A stretch of DNA of 64,000 nucleotides from Pirellulaceae bacterium. GTDB taxonomy: Bacteria > Planctomycetota > Planctomycetia > Pirellulales > Pirellulaceae. The stretch is from NCBI GenBank assembly GCA_019636375.1, contig JAHBXS010000001.1, positions 806,001 to 870,000 of the forward strand. The letters are read 5' to 3'. Each line of letters starts with the position of its first letter. Positions within the stretch are counted from its first letter, which is position 1. This document shows, piece by piece, positions 25,763-33,516 of the stretch. The position numbers and the translations under genes were made by a program. The notes beneath the pieces were generated by a model, which saw nothing but the letters and a program-made list of their open reading frames with translations, had not been told where the DNA came from and made no database searches.

Positions 25763-26317
25763 GTGACAACAGATCGACATGACGCGAAGCCGGAAGGGGT
25801 GTCGAACGCGAGGCCGAAATCGAATCAATCGAAGTCGAATCGACCAACGGCCAAACGACCAGCATCGAAGCGACCAGCAGCAGCAACAGCAATGGCGAAA
25901 CGAGAACTTCCTTCTGGCCGGGCTCCTCTTCCTGGTCGGGATTCACGCGGCTTTTTCATCGCTGGAAATAAAGTCAGCTTGGGCTACGGTCCCAAGCCAA
26001 ACAAGCCGATCAAGCGGGACTTTCGGTTATCGCGAACAGTGATGACCCACTTTTTACGATGGCTCCGATTGAAAGTAAAAGCAGGGCAGCCGTTGCACCC
26101 CGACCAGGAAGTAGCTGACGCGATTCGCGAAGCTATACCGCCGATTCTGCGGCTGATTCTGTTTCACGCCATCGGGCGGATCGATCCAGGGCGGACGAAT
26201 CACCATTGCAAATCGGGCGTCGATGTTGGCTTGTTTGAAAAACTGTTGTTGACGATTCACGCGATTGATGCGGACGAACTGCGGCGGCAAGCCAAACCCG
26301 CCAAACATCGGGATTGA
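25763..26317 (+). CDS. Basic hypothetical protein of the integrative element
   Basis: 184 residues from GTG 25763. The first 75 residues are Lys/Arg/Ser/Pro rich and probably disordered. The second half is helical (VMTHFLRWLRLKVKAGQPLH, AIREAIPPILRLILFHAIGR, VGLFEKLLLTIHAIDADELR). It follows the acidic protein gene by 28 bases, so the acidic and basic proteins may interact, but this is a guess. No family recognised. Confidence 0.6.
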   Translation: MTTDRHDAKPEGVSNARPKSNQSKSNRPTAKRPASKRPAAATAMAKRELPSGRAPLPGRDSRGFFIAGNKVSLGYGPKPNKPIKRDFRLSRTVMTHFLRWLRLKVKAGQPLHPDQEVADAIREAIPPILRLILFHAIGRIDPGRTNHHCKSGVDVGLFEKLLLTIHAIDADELRRQAKPAKHRD

Positions 26318-26509
26318 CAACCGATTCCAGTCGCCTAGAATTAGACTCAACGTCGGTAATCCAAGGTAACGCAAGGCAATCGAGATCGGAAATTCAGGGC
26401 CGACGTTTTCAACGCTGCTTTTCCGAACTCCCATTTTTCACGCTCAAGCGGTTCTGTAGCACGTCGCTATTGACATCGCTCGCGTAGACTCTTTCAATGG
26501 GGCATTGCC

Positions 26510-26887
26510 ATGCAATCAGTTACACTTGCCTTTTCGGGCGTTCCGAAATTCTTTCGAATCAGTTGCCGGGAAGCATCGCAGCAACGCGAAGGCCGCGACT
26601 ATTCCAACCCAGGCTATCAGTTGATGCAACACGTCAACACCTTGATTCCGCACAATGCGGACAGTTCAACCGAGTGGCTGGAAGAAACCGACCAGCTTTA
26701 CCAGCTGTTTGACGAATCGAAAATCGATGATGCGGTTGAGTGGTTCAAGTCGCATTTTCCACAGTGCATGAACTTGATTCCCAAGCGGAGGCGGTGCAAG
26801 TTCATCGAAGGCGCCTATCGTCGATGGTTGTTTGAGAATGACTACGAAGAGCGGTTCGCAGATGAACTGTTTCGCAATCGAGCTTGA
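26510..26887 (+). CDS. Hypothetical protein of the integrative element
   Basis: 125 residues, soluble, with a helical C-terminal half (QLYQLFDESKIDDAVEWFKS, then CKFIEGAYRRWLFENDYEER). No family recognised. A hairpin with a T-tract follows at 26945-26998, so it is probably the last gene of the rightward run that starts at 22657. Confidence 0.55.
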   Translation: MQSVTLAFSGVPKFFRISCREASQQREGRDYSNPGYQLMQHVNTLIPHNADSSTEWLEETDQLYQLFDESKIDDAVEWFKSHFPQCMNLIPKRRRCKFIEGAYRRWLFENDYEERFADELFRNRA

Positions 26888-26944
26888 TTGATCGGCTAAA
26901 GGTTGATCGGTTTAAGTCTGGGTGATTGTCGATTCCAGATGACA

Positions 26945-26998
26945 ATGAACGGCGGTGAAGGTGGTTGAGCCGGAAAGGACAAGACTCACCGCCGTCAT
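26945..26998. terminator. Rho-independent terminator between convergent genes
   Basis: A 13-bp stem with one bulged base pairs 26945-26958 (containing CGGCGGTGA) with 26986-26998 (TCACCGCCG) around a 27-nt loop; on the + strand it runs into TTTTTT. It ends the rightward transcript. The stop codon of the leftward lipoprotein gene lies inside the right arm. Confidence 0.7.
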
Positions 26999-27441
26999 TT
27001 TTTCAACTTCTCAATTTCCGCCTCAAGCCGTTCCTTTTCTTCCTTAACCTTCCTTGCTTTTCTGCGCTGCTTTTGAACGATGCTGCAATTCTCGCATTGT
27101 TCAAAATGACTATCTAACAACTCCCCTAGTTCTTTCGAAAATCCAGGAACTTCTTCGACGCGTCGAAATAAGTGTGCTGAATCCTTTAATTCGGCAACCT
27201 TTGCAAGTTTCCAATCGTTTACCTTTCGGTCATTTTCTAAGCATTCCTCGACAGGAAACTCCCTTTCCAATCGCTCCTGCTCCTGCCTCTCAAGCTGATA
27301 AAGCTGAGCAAGTTCCAGCAACCTCTTTTCTTTCGCCTCGATACTATTCTGGCCGGACCCGCAACCGGTCAAAGTCAGCAGGATCATGCCGAACGCAAAT
27401 TGAGAAATGAGAGAGTTTTGAAGCTTAGGTCGAATGGCCAT
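26995..27441 (-). CDS. Predicted lipoprotein carried by the element
   Basis: 148 residues from the ATG at 27441 (MAIRPKLQN). A hydrophobic signal ends in the lipobox LTGC (LLTLTGCGSG), predicting lipid attachment and membrane anchoring. The mature part is a charged coiled coil with Cys residues (EECLEND..., HFEQCENCSIVQKQ). It is the only minus-strand gene inside the element and has its own terminator side. This isolated orientation suggests a moron-type cargo gene, such as one for superinfection exclusion, but there is no direct evidence of function. Confidence 0.7.
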   Translation of the reverse strand: MAIRPKLQNSLISQFAFGMILLTLTGCGSGQNSIEAKEKRLLELAQLYQLERQEQERLEREFPVEECLENDRKVNDWKLAKVAELKDSAHLFRRVEEVPGFSKELGELLDSHFEQCENCSIVQKQRRKARKVKEEKERLEAEIEKLKK

Positions 27442-27813
27442 GTTCTCACCAAATTGAGTTTGCGTCATTTACACGGAAAGCGAATGTTAAGGGGCGTCTC
27501 AAATCCCCAATTTAAGCAATTCCAACTATCGCCGGGAGTGGAATCAGGTGATTAAAGCCCGCCCAGGGAAAAGGTTTTCCAGCGTTGCAAGTCCGATTTT
27601 TCCCCGATTTTCTCAATACTTACTCTGTAATTCGCGGCTTTCACTCCCAAATCAGGGCTTTTCGAATTGACTAGAAAAAAAGTTGGGAAATTTTCCAACT
27701 TGTTTACAGAATCTATAAAAGTTCATTAACACTTTCGCGCGCAAGTCGTCATAATCTCCCCCCAAATCGCTCACGGCGTAGTGAGTAAAACACGGAAAAA
27801 CAAGGGCGAAACT
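27442..27813. promoter_or_regulatory. Divergent regulatory region with a 22-bp palindrome
   Basis: This AT-rich gap separates the leftward lipoprotein gene from the rightward HTH gene. A 22-bp palindrome at 27680-27701 (AAGTTGGGAAA paired with TTTTCCAACTT) is perfect except for one G.T pair. A repressor site is plausible because an HTH gene follows. No convincing -35/-10 pair was settled. Confidence 0.5.
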
Positions 27814-28152
27814 ATGACAATGGCAACGGTACGATCATCGACAAATCGAAAACAAGTTCGAAACCAAGCGACATCCAAAACCAAGTCGCGACCGCTGGCA
27901 ACGGTCAACAAGCGGACGCCGCGAAGCCGTCCAGTAGTTGAGGCGGCTCAAGCACTGCGCGAGCATGACCAGACGGCTACCGCAGTTGAGAATCTTGGAG
28001 CCCTGACCCGTCCAGTCGCCGCGCGTTACATCGGGGTTTGCGTCAGGACGCTGGACCGCCTCGGAAATGAAGGGCGGATTCGCAAGTGCAAGATCGGAAC
28101 GAAGACCGTGTACAAGCGGGCTGACCTCGATTACTTCTTGTCGAATCTGTAG
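27814..28152 (+). CDS. Excisionase/HTH_17-type DNA-binding protein
   Basis: 112 residues from ATG 27814; an in-frame GTG at 27781 would add 11. The basic N-terminus is followed by TRPVAARYIGVCVRTLDRLG and KIGTKTVYKRADLDYFLSN, a MerR-like winged helix as in excisionases and AlpA-type regulators. In an integrative element this position (ahead of replication genes) fits a recombination directionality factor or a phage-like regulator. It may bind the 27680 palindrome. Confidence 0.75.
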   Translation: MTMATVRSSTNRKQVRNQATSKTKSRPLATVNKRTPRSRPVVEAAQALREHDQTATAVENLGALTRPVAARYIGVCVRTLDRLGNEGRIRKCKIGTKTVYKRADLDYFLSNL

Positions 28153-28225
28153 GCGTTGATTCTGTTTTTCTTAGGTATGGAAATAAAAAAAGCCGTAAGG
28201 TTTTAAGCTCTGGCGGGCGAAAACC

Positions 28226-28255
28226 ATGACGGCGAATCGAAAGATCGTGAAATGA
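28226..28255 (+). CDS. Possible 9-residue leader peptide overlapping the primase start
   Basis: ATG 28226 opens a frame MTANRKIVK whose TGA overlaps the primase-helicase ATG as ATGA. The primase start itself has only a weak ribosome-binding site, so translation of this leader could deliver ribosomes to it. Short enough to be chance. Confidence 0.35.
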   Translation: MTANRKIVK

Positions 28256-31188
28256 ATTCTACCGTTTTAGTATCGAAAAATCAAACGAAATCAACGAAAA
28301 CAGCGAAGACCGGCCAAGGGAGATGCATCGATAAAGCCGACGTGCTACGTGCGGCGCGGGGGAAAGAAATTGAAATTCTTGTTAACGTCGCTGGAATACC
28401 GCGTGAGCTACTTGACCCCTCACGCGGTCATCCTTGCCCGAAATGCGGCGGAGTGGACCGCTTTCGTTTGGTTGATGGTGAAGCAGGCGCGGCGAGATGC
28501 AACCAGTGTAATCCCAAAAAGTGCGGCAGCTATCTGCAAGTCATTATGTGGATGCTTGGGGTTGATTTTCCAACGGCTCTCAGGCTTGTTGCTGAATACC
28601 TTGGCCTCGATTCGACCCCGACAACGCGACCAGCAGCGGCCAAAGCGAAACCCTCTTCTGGCCGGGCAGGATCGCAACCGCAGCAGTCGCAACCGCCAGC
28701 CAAACCAGCCAAACCACCGAACCCAAAAGCCCTTGAGCTTCGAACATGGAACGACACTCTGGCTACGTTGTTCGCAAGCAAGTTCAAGCCAATCAGCATC
28801 GACGGACTCAAGCGAGCCCACGCCGTGATGGCTAAGCACTACGGCCAGGAGGTTGTTGCGTTTCCAGCATGGGGGCCAGACCTCGACTCACAGCAGCCTA
28901 TCGGTTGGGCGATGCGGCGGCGCGATGGTAAAATCTTCAGTTGGAAATTGAAAGACGGGACGCAAAAACAAGCCAAAGTTAAGTTGTTGTATGAATCCAA
29001 GAATGGTGGGATTTGCTGCCCCGATCAAGTCCGACAGGCCGAAACGCTGCTAGTCCTTGCGGGTGTCTCAGATGCGGCTGCAGCGCTCAGCTTGGACGAA
29101 TTGCCGCAAAACTGGGCGGCATGGTCCGACTCTTGCGGCGAGTTACCGAACCCCAGCGAGTCGCTCTTGACCAACGCCAAAGATCGGGCTGTTGTTGTTG
29201 TGTTTGACTCAGACACCACAGGCCGAACAAACGCGGGAAAATTCGCCAACGCTCTGGCTGCGGTCGCGAAATCCGTCAAGGTCATTGACCTTTTCCCTGG
29301 CCGGGCCAGCGATGCGTCGGGGGAGCCTAAGGACTTTCGCGACTGGTTGACCAACGGCGGGACAGCGACGGAGCTAGTCGCGATGGTGGAAGCGGCGGCG
29401 GAATGGGAAGTTACGGAGCTACCCCAGAAAAAATCAAAAGGCATTGAGGGAGAAAAATCTGTCCTACTCACCCTCGACGAACACTTGGCAGCTACGCGAG
29501 TTATTGGACTCCTGGCAGACCTCGACGGCGAAAACGAGGTTTACCAGCGAGGCGGCAAGTTGGTTGGCATTGTCCCGGTCATCGATCCAGACCTACCGCC
29601 AGGGCTCAAAAAAATCAAAACGCTTGAAGTCCCAACGATTCGCGAGCGGATCACGTTAGCCGCAGAACTTTTTCAAAAGGTAAAAGTTGGGGAGGATTTC
29701 GAACATCGGCAAGTACCGCCCCCAAAATGGCTAGTCGATGCGGTTGCAACGCGCGGACATTATCCAGAAATCAAACCATTGGCCGGACTGATACAAGCCC
29801 CAACGATTCGACCGGATGGCTCGATTCTTCAAACGCCGGGATATGATCGACAGACGGGCTTGCATTATTCGCCTCTTCACGACTTTCCAACCGTCCCGGA
29901 ATTCCCGACCAGGGAAGATGTTGTTTCAGCGGCGGCGGAACTGGTAGACCCGTTCCGCGATTTTCCGTTTGCAGCTAACAGCGGGGAGCAGTCAGCGGGC
30001 GAATCGACGGAGGCGGCAAGCGAGCCCAACGCCAACGAAAACAGAGCGGCGGCTATCGCGATGGCTCTGACCATGATCGGGCGACCTTGTGTCGATGGCT
30101 GCTGCCCCATGATGGTCGTCACTGGCAACAATCGGGGCGCCGGGAAAACGAAAATTGTCGATCTAGCTTCAATGATCGCCTACGGACGCCCAGCCGCCAG
30201 GGAACGCTATTCCCCAGACCCAGAGGAAATGGGGAAGAAAATCACGACAATCGCGATGGATGCCCGCCCCGCCGTGAATTTCGACAATGCCACAGGTCAG
30301 ATCGGATGCCCTGCTCTCGATTCGGCCGTTACGGCTATCACTTGGCGGGATCGAATTTTGGGCAAGACAAAATCGATGGAAGAAGTCCCATTTAAAACGA
30401 TACTAATTACTACAGGCAACAACTTGACTTTTGGCAGCGACCTGGCCCGGCGAATTCTGACAATCCGCTTGAATTGCCAGCAAGAGAACCCGGAAGATCG
30501 ACAGGATTTCAAATACCCAAATTTGCTTGAACATGTCAAAGCCATCCGCCCACGATTGGCAGTAGCTGCCCTTACCATTTTGCGAGGTTATTTTTCGGCG
30601 GGCTGCCCATTGGCAAACGATGGAACATGGGGCAGCTTCGAAAGCTGGACGCGAGTTATTCGGGGCGCTGTCGTTTGGGCTGGGCTGGGCGACCCGTTGA
30701 ATGCCAGAAACGAGGCAAGGGAACAAGATGCCACAGCGACTACCCTCGGAATGCTGATTGGCGGACTGATCGAAGCCGGGGCCGACCAGGGAGTAGGTTT
30801 GACAGCGGCGGAAATTTGCGAATTTTCGCTTAACGTGCTCAACCCAGCCCCCAGCCTTACAGCCGCGCTGAACGAAATTTGCGGGTACCGGATCAACCCT
30901 AAGACAATCGGCAAGCATCTTTCGCAGTTTCGCGAGCGGGTTTTTGATGGAAAAAAAATCGCTTGTTACAAAGGGCGGGCAAATCTCAACTACTGGCGGG
31001 TGGTTAGTGTGGTTACTTTGGTTAGTGTTGCTAACCCCAGCCTATGCGTGAGGGGAAATTCTAATTCCTCTATTGATGCTACATGTAACCCGTATAGGGA
31101 GCGTGGGGAAACATACCCTGCAAACTCACCAAACCAACCAGACCAGGACGGACAATCGTTTTTCTTTGATGATTTTGACCCTGTTTAA
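28252..31188 (+). CDS. Primase-helicase of phage/satellite type (zinc ribbon, Toprim, AAA motor)
   Basis: 978 residues. A zinc ribbon is at 62-86 (CPKC...CNQC) as in DnaG and T7 gp4-like primases. A Toprim domain has FDSDTTGRTNAG with Asp319 and Asp321. A linker follows, then an ATPase with Walker A GNNRGAGKT at 625-633 and ILITTGNNLTF, a sensor-like strand, and LTIRLNC further on. The tail of the motor (IRGAVVWAGLGDP) resembles primase-helicases of satellites and plasmids. It should prime and unwind DNA at the element's origin, giving the element its own replication. The origin was not identified. Confidence 0.85.
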   Translation: MNSTVLVSKNQTKSTKTAKTGQGRCIDKADVLRAARGKEIEILVNVAGIPRELLDPSRGHPCPKCGGVDRFRLVDGEAGAARCNQCNPKKCGSYLQVIMWMLGVDFPTALRLVAEYLGLDSTPTTRPAAAKAKPSSGRAGSQPQQSQPPAKPAKPPNPKALELRTWNDTLATLFASKFKPISIDGLKRAHAVMAKHYGQEVVAFPAWGPDLDSQQPIGWAMRRRDGKIFSWKLKDGTQKQAKVKLLYESKNGGICCPDQVRQAETLLVLAGVSDAAAALSLDELPQNWAAWSDSCGELPNPSESLLTNAKDRAVVVVFDSDTTGRTNAGKFANALAAVAKSVKVIDLFPGRASDASGEPKDFRDWLTNGGTATELVAMVEAAAEWEVTELPQKKSKGIEGEKSVLLTLDEHLAATRVIGLLADLDGENEVYQRGGKLVGIVPVIDPDLPPGLKKIKTLEVPTIRERITLAAELFQKVKVGEDFEHRQVPPPKWLVDAVATRGHYPEIKPLAGLIQAPTIRPDGSILQTPGYDRQTGLHYSPLHDFPTVPEFPTREDVVSAAAELVDPFRDFPFAANSGEQSAGESTEAASEPNANENRAAAIAMALTMIGRPCVDGCCPMMVVTGNNRGAGKTKIVDLASMIAYGRPAARERYSPDPEEMGKKITTIAMDARPAVNFDNATGQIGCPALDSAVTAITWRDRILGKTKSMEEVPFKTILITTGNNLTFGSDLARRILTIRLNCQQENPEDRQDFKYPNLLEHVKAIRPRLAVAALTILRGYFSAGCPLANDGTWGSFESWTRVIRGAVVWAGLGDPLNARNEAREQDATATTLGMLIGGLIEAGADQGVGLTAAEICEFSLNVLNPAPSLTAALNEICGYRINPKTIGKHLSQFRERVFDGKKIACYKGRANLNYWRVVSVVTLVSVANPSLCVRGNSNSSIDATCNPYRERGETYPANSPNQPDQDGQSFFFDDFDPV

Positions 31189-31199
31189 TTTTTTTCAGA

Positions 31200-31829
31200 A
31201 TGGAGATTCTAAAAATGAGAAGAAAAAATTTTTCACTTCCCAACGATCAAAAGAAATTTTCAGCCGGACAGCCAGCAGCAAATTTTTCAACAGCGGAGCA
31301 ACTAGCAGCAGAACCAGCCGGATCGGTCCCGAAAGAATCCATCCCTAGCCGGACTCCCCCTCTGGCCGGTCCACCCCCAACCCAGCAAACCGAAGCCGCG
31401 ACCAAACCGAAACCGCAGCAGCCCGCCGTCGAATCGGCCAGCAAGTCGCCACAGCCCCGTATCGGCGGCTTAAACGGCTGGTTGCTCGCACCATCGGAGC
31501 CCAAACCCGAATCGTGCGTTACAGGGCAAATTTCGAATCGACGTGATGGCGGCGGCGTAGGCGGTGTACTGACTCCCCGACAGTATCGAGAACTTGCTGC
31601 GGTTTTTGAACTGAGGGAGCTTGGTAGGCAAAAACGGGAACGGCCAGCCAAGAAAAAACGGCTAGCCAAGAAAAAGCAACCAGCCGCGCCGGTGGTATTG
31701 AACCTGCAAATCACCTTGGACGAGAGCCAGTCTGCGAAGTTGGCAAAAATTTTTTCAACGATTGCCAACTCGCAAATACTTTCAGGAAGTTTTTCGAACT
31801 CGAAAGAACTCGCAAAAACTTGCCGTTAA
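31200..31829 (+). CDS. Hypothetical Pro/Lys-rich protein
   Basis: 209 residues; the real start may be the internal Met at residue 6 (MRRKNFSLPNDQ). Residues 40-100 are Pro, Ala and Ser rich. A conserved-looking core GVLTPRQYRELAAVFELREL follows, then a Lys-rich stretch and LNLQITLDESQSAKLAKIFS. It begins 12 bases after the primase stop, so it is cotranscribed. Function unknown. Confidence 0.5.
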   Translation: MEILKMRRKNFSLPNDQKKFSAGQPAANFSTAEQLAAEPAGSVPKESIPSRTPPLAGPPPTQQTEAATKPKPQQPAVESASKSPQPRIGGLNGWLLAPSEPKPESCVTGQISNRRDGGGVGGVLTPRQYRELAAVFELRELGRQKRERPAKKKRLAKKKQPAAPVVLNLQITLDESQSAKLAKIFSTIANSQILSGSFSNSKELAKTCR

Positions 31830-32036
31830 AATTTTTCGACTCAAAACTACTTGCAACTACTCGCAACGAAAAATTTCTCAGTCGCCAAACAGGAAGAAAA
31901 AAATTTTTCAATTTGGGTGGCAACAAGCCGAATCGGAATCGAACAGGCTAAAAAAATTTGATACAATCCAACCAACCAAAAAAAATGGACGGCTCACCCG
32001 CGAAGATGTTGCCGTCCATAAAATGGAGATTACGAC

Positions 32037-33383
32037 GTGAGTCTACAACAGATCAAAAGCAAGTCAAGCGGTAAAACCATCTACCGGTGTCAGCCACGAT
32101 TGGCGGGCGGGCAGCGGCCAACTTTCTACCTCGGAACCAACCGCGATTTTGCCAGAAAAGCTGCCAAGGGAATCACCGACTTGGCTCAGTCGGATAAGTT
32201 GAACATCGACCCCAGCCCCGAAACGAGAAGCTGGCTCGAATCGGTTCAAGATCGCTCGCTTATCGAAAAGTTGCACAGTTTCGGGTTGTGCCGTCTTGTC
32301 GAAGACCTTTCCTTGGCCGGGTTCGTTTCGGACTTCATAGCGGAAAAGGAGAGCGACTCGACCCCCTCAACGATCACAACATATCGCAACGTGCAGCGGC
32401 ATTTTGCAGCTTTCTTCGCTGAATCGGCTCGAATGACCGACATCACAACAGCGGATGCGGAACGCTTTTCCAAGTGGCTTCGAACCCCCAAGCCCAAAGG
32501 GGAAGGACTCAGCAGCAACACGGCCAGACGGCGAACCGGGATCGCTCGACAGATTTTTAATCGTGCGGTTTCGCTCGAATTGCTGGCCAAAAACCCGTTT
32601 CGGAATTGCAAGACCAGCCAGACCGCAGCGGCTAAACGATACATCACGGTTGCGGAAACCGAAAAAATCCTTGCCGTTTGCCCCGATTTAGAATGGCGGG
32701 CATTGTTCGCGATGGCTCGGTATCTGGGCCCACGTATCCCCAGCGAAATACAGTCGCTAAGCTGGGCGGACATCGACTTTGGCCGGGCGACGATCCTGCT
32801 TCGCAGTCCCAAAACAGCAAATCACGGACGCGACCGGCGGCTAGTCCCGTTACTTCCGGCGATTCGCAGCGAGTTAGCAGCTTTGATCGACCAACAGCAG
32901 GACAACGGCCAAAGCCAGCAGGAGCCCGGCCAAGATGAAAGCGGGCTTGTATTCGAACGACTTGCAAAGCATTCAAACCTTTCGACCACAGCCCGCAAAT
33001 ATGCCACGCGGGCGGGTATCGGCGAAATTGCAAAGTTCTGGAATGCTTTCAGGGCATCCGCAGCTTGTGACTTGATGGACCAGTTCGGACTTCGCCGGGC
33101 TTGCGGGTGGATGGGACATACAGCGGAAATCGCGCTGAAAAATTATTCGCTCACCAAAGCGACTGACTTTTCCGATGCGGGCGCTGTCGATTTTTCGGAA
33201 GCGGAATCAGCTTCGAAAGCCGTCGAAATTCCGGCTGAAAAAAGCAACGCCAAAAACAACGCCGCAGGGCATGTAGATAAGGGTGATTGCATCCCCGCAA
33301 AAACAAAAAACCCCGCGAATTGCGAGGTTTCTTGTATCCAGGTGGGCAGTGAGGGACTCGAACCCCCGACCCTCTCGGTGTAA
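32037..33383 (+). CDS. Tyrosine recombinase/integrase of the tRNA-Val element
   Basis: 448 residues from GTG 32037, which has GGAG about 7-8 bases upstream. An N-terminal arm and SAM-like core-binding domain (residues about 80-180) precede the catalytic domain. Catalytic residues seen are Arg233 (GPRIPSE), Lys259 (RSPKT), Arg339 (NAFRAS), His361 (WMGHT) and the nucleophile Tyr370 (KNYSLT). The gene runs through the right attachment core and stops 41 nt inside the convergent tRNA-Val gene. Its last residues (GSEGLEPPTLSV) are therefore tRNA-antisense sequence and change on excision. It should catalyse integration and excision at the tRNA 3' end. Confidence 0.93.
   Translation: MSLQQIKSKSSGKTIYRCQPRLAGGQRPTFYLGTNRDFARKAAKGITDLAQSDKLNIDPSPETRSWLESVQDRSLIEKLHSFGLCRLVEDLSLAGFVSDFIAEKESDSTPSTITTYRNVQRHFAAFFAESARMTDITTADAERFSKWLRTPKPKGEGLSSNTARRRTGIARQIFNRAVSLELLAKNPFRNCKTSQTAAAKRYITVAETEKILAVCPDLEWRALFAMARYLGPRIPSEIQSLSWADIDFGRATILLRSPKTANHGRDRRLVPLLPAIRSELAALIDQQQDNGQSQQEPGQDESGLVFERLAKHSNLSTTARKYATRAGIGEIAKFWNAFRASAACDLMDQFGLRRACGWMGHTAEIALKNYSLTKATDFSDAGAVDFSEAESASKAVEIPAEKSNAKNNAAGHVDKGDCIPAKTKNPANCEVSCIQVGSEGLEPPTLSV
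33293..33364. repeat. attR: right copy of the 72-bp attachment core
   Basis: Exact copy of 22082-22153. It covers the last 22 nt of the intact tRNA-Val gene and its terminator, so integration leaves the tRNA transcription unit complete. Confidence 0.95.
33309..33329 (-). terminator. tRNA-Val terminator
   Basis: Read on the minus strand, an 8-bp stem AACCTCGC / GCGGGGTT (one G.T pair) with a 5-nt loop is followed by six T. It lies 14 bases after the tRNA 3' end and is duplicated in attL. Confidence 0.8.
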
Positions 33384-33416
33384 ACGAGATGCTCTAACCA
33401 ACTGAGCTAACCGCCC
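33343..33416 (-). tRNA. tRNA-Val (anticodon TAC)
   Basis: 74 nt. The acceptor stem GGGCGGT pairs with ACTGCCC. There is a D-arm with AGCTCAGTTGGTTAGAGCA, an anticodon stem-loop TCTCG-TTTACAC-CGAGA giving TAC, and a T-loop TTCGAGT. The CCA end is not encoded. It is the attachment target of the integrative element, whose integrase gene overlaps it in antisense. Confidence 0.97.
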
Positions 33417-33433
33417 TAAGGTTTATCTTCCAA

Positions 33434-33462
33434 GTTTTAAAAACTTATTTCTACTTTGTCAA
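33434..33462 (-). promoter_or_regulatory. Promoter of tRNA-Val
   Basis: On the minus strand a perfect -35 TTGACA (33457-33462) is followed, after 17 bases, by the -10-like TAAAAC (33434-33439). The tRNA begins 17 bases further on. Confidence 0.7.
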
Positions 33463-33516
33463 TGACCGTAATTGTGGATACAGGTTCAACCTGGAAATTC
33501 AACAGGCCGCTACAAA

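Larger units (their letters stand above)
22082..33364. mobile_element. Integrative element inserted at the 3' end of tRNA-Val
   Basis: The element is bounded by a perfect 72-bp direct repeat (22082-22153 and 33293-33364); the circle would be 11,211 bp. The right copy overlaps the last 22 nt of an intact tRNA-Val gene, and a tyrosine integrase gene lies at that end reading towards the tRNA, the standard arrangement for tRNA-targeting islands. Cargo in order: an open frame without a Met start, a Ser-rich protein, a tape-measure-like protein, an acidic protein, a basic protein, an unknown protein, a lipoprotein on the other strand, an excisionase-like HTH protein, a primase-helicase, a Pro-rich protein and the integrase. 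No capsid, portal, terminase or conjugation gene is recognisable, so a phage satellite or degenerate prophage is possible. Confidence 0.93.

Noticed and set aside
31768-31866. Three copies of ACTCGCAA upstream of the integrase as possible integrase arm sites
   Set aside because: They are about 1.4 kb from the attachment core in the integrated form and unevenly spaced; one is within a coding frame.
31762-32040. 92-codon + strand frame from TTG overlapping the integrase start by 4 bases
   Set aside because: It overlaps the preceding gene by 68 bases, has only a TTG start and a Lys/Arg/Gln composition expected of AT-rich noncoding DNA.
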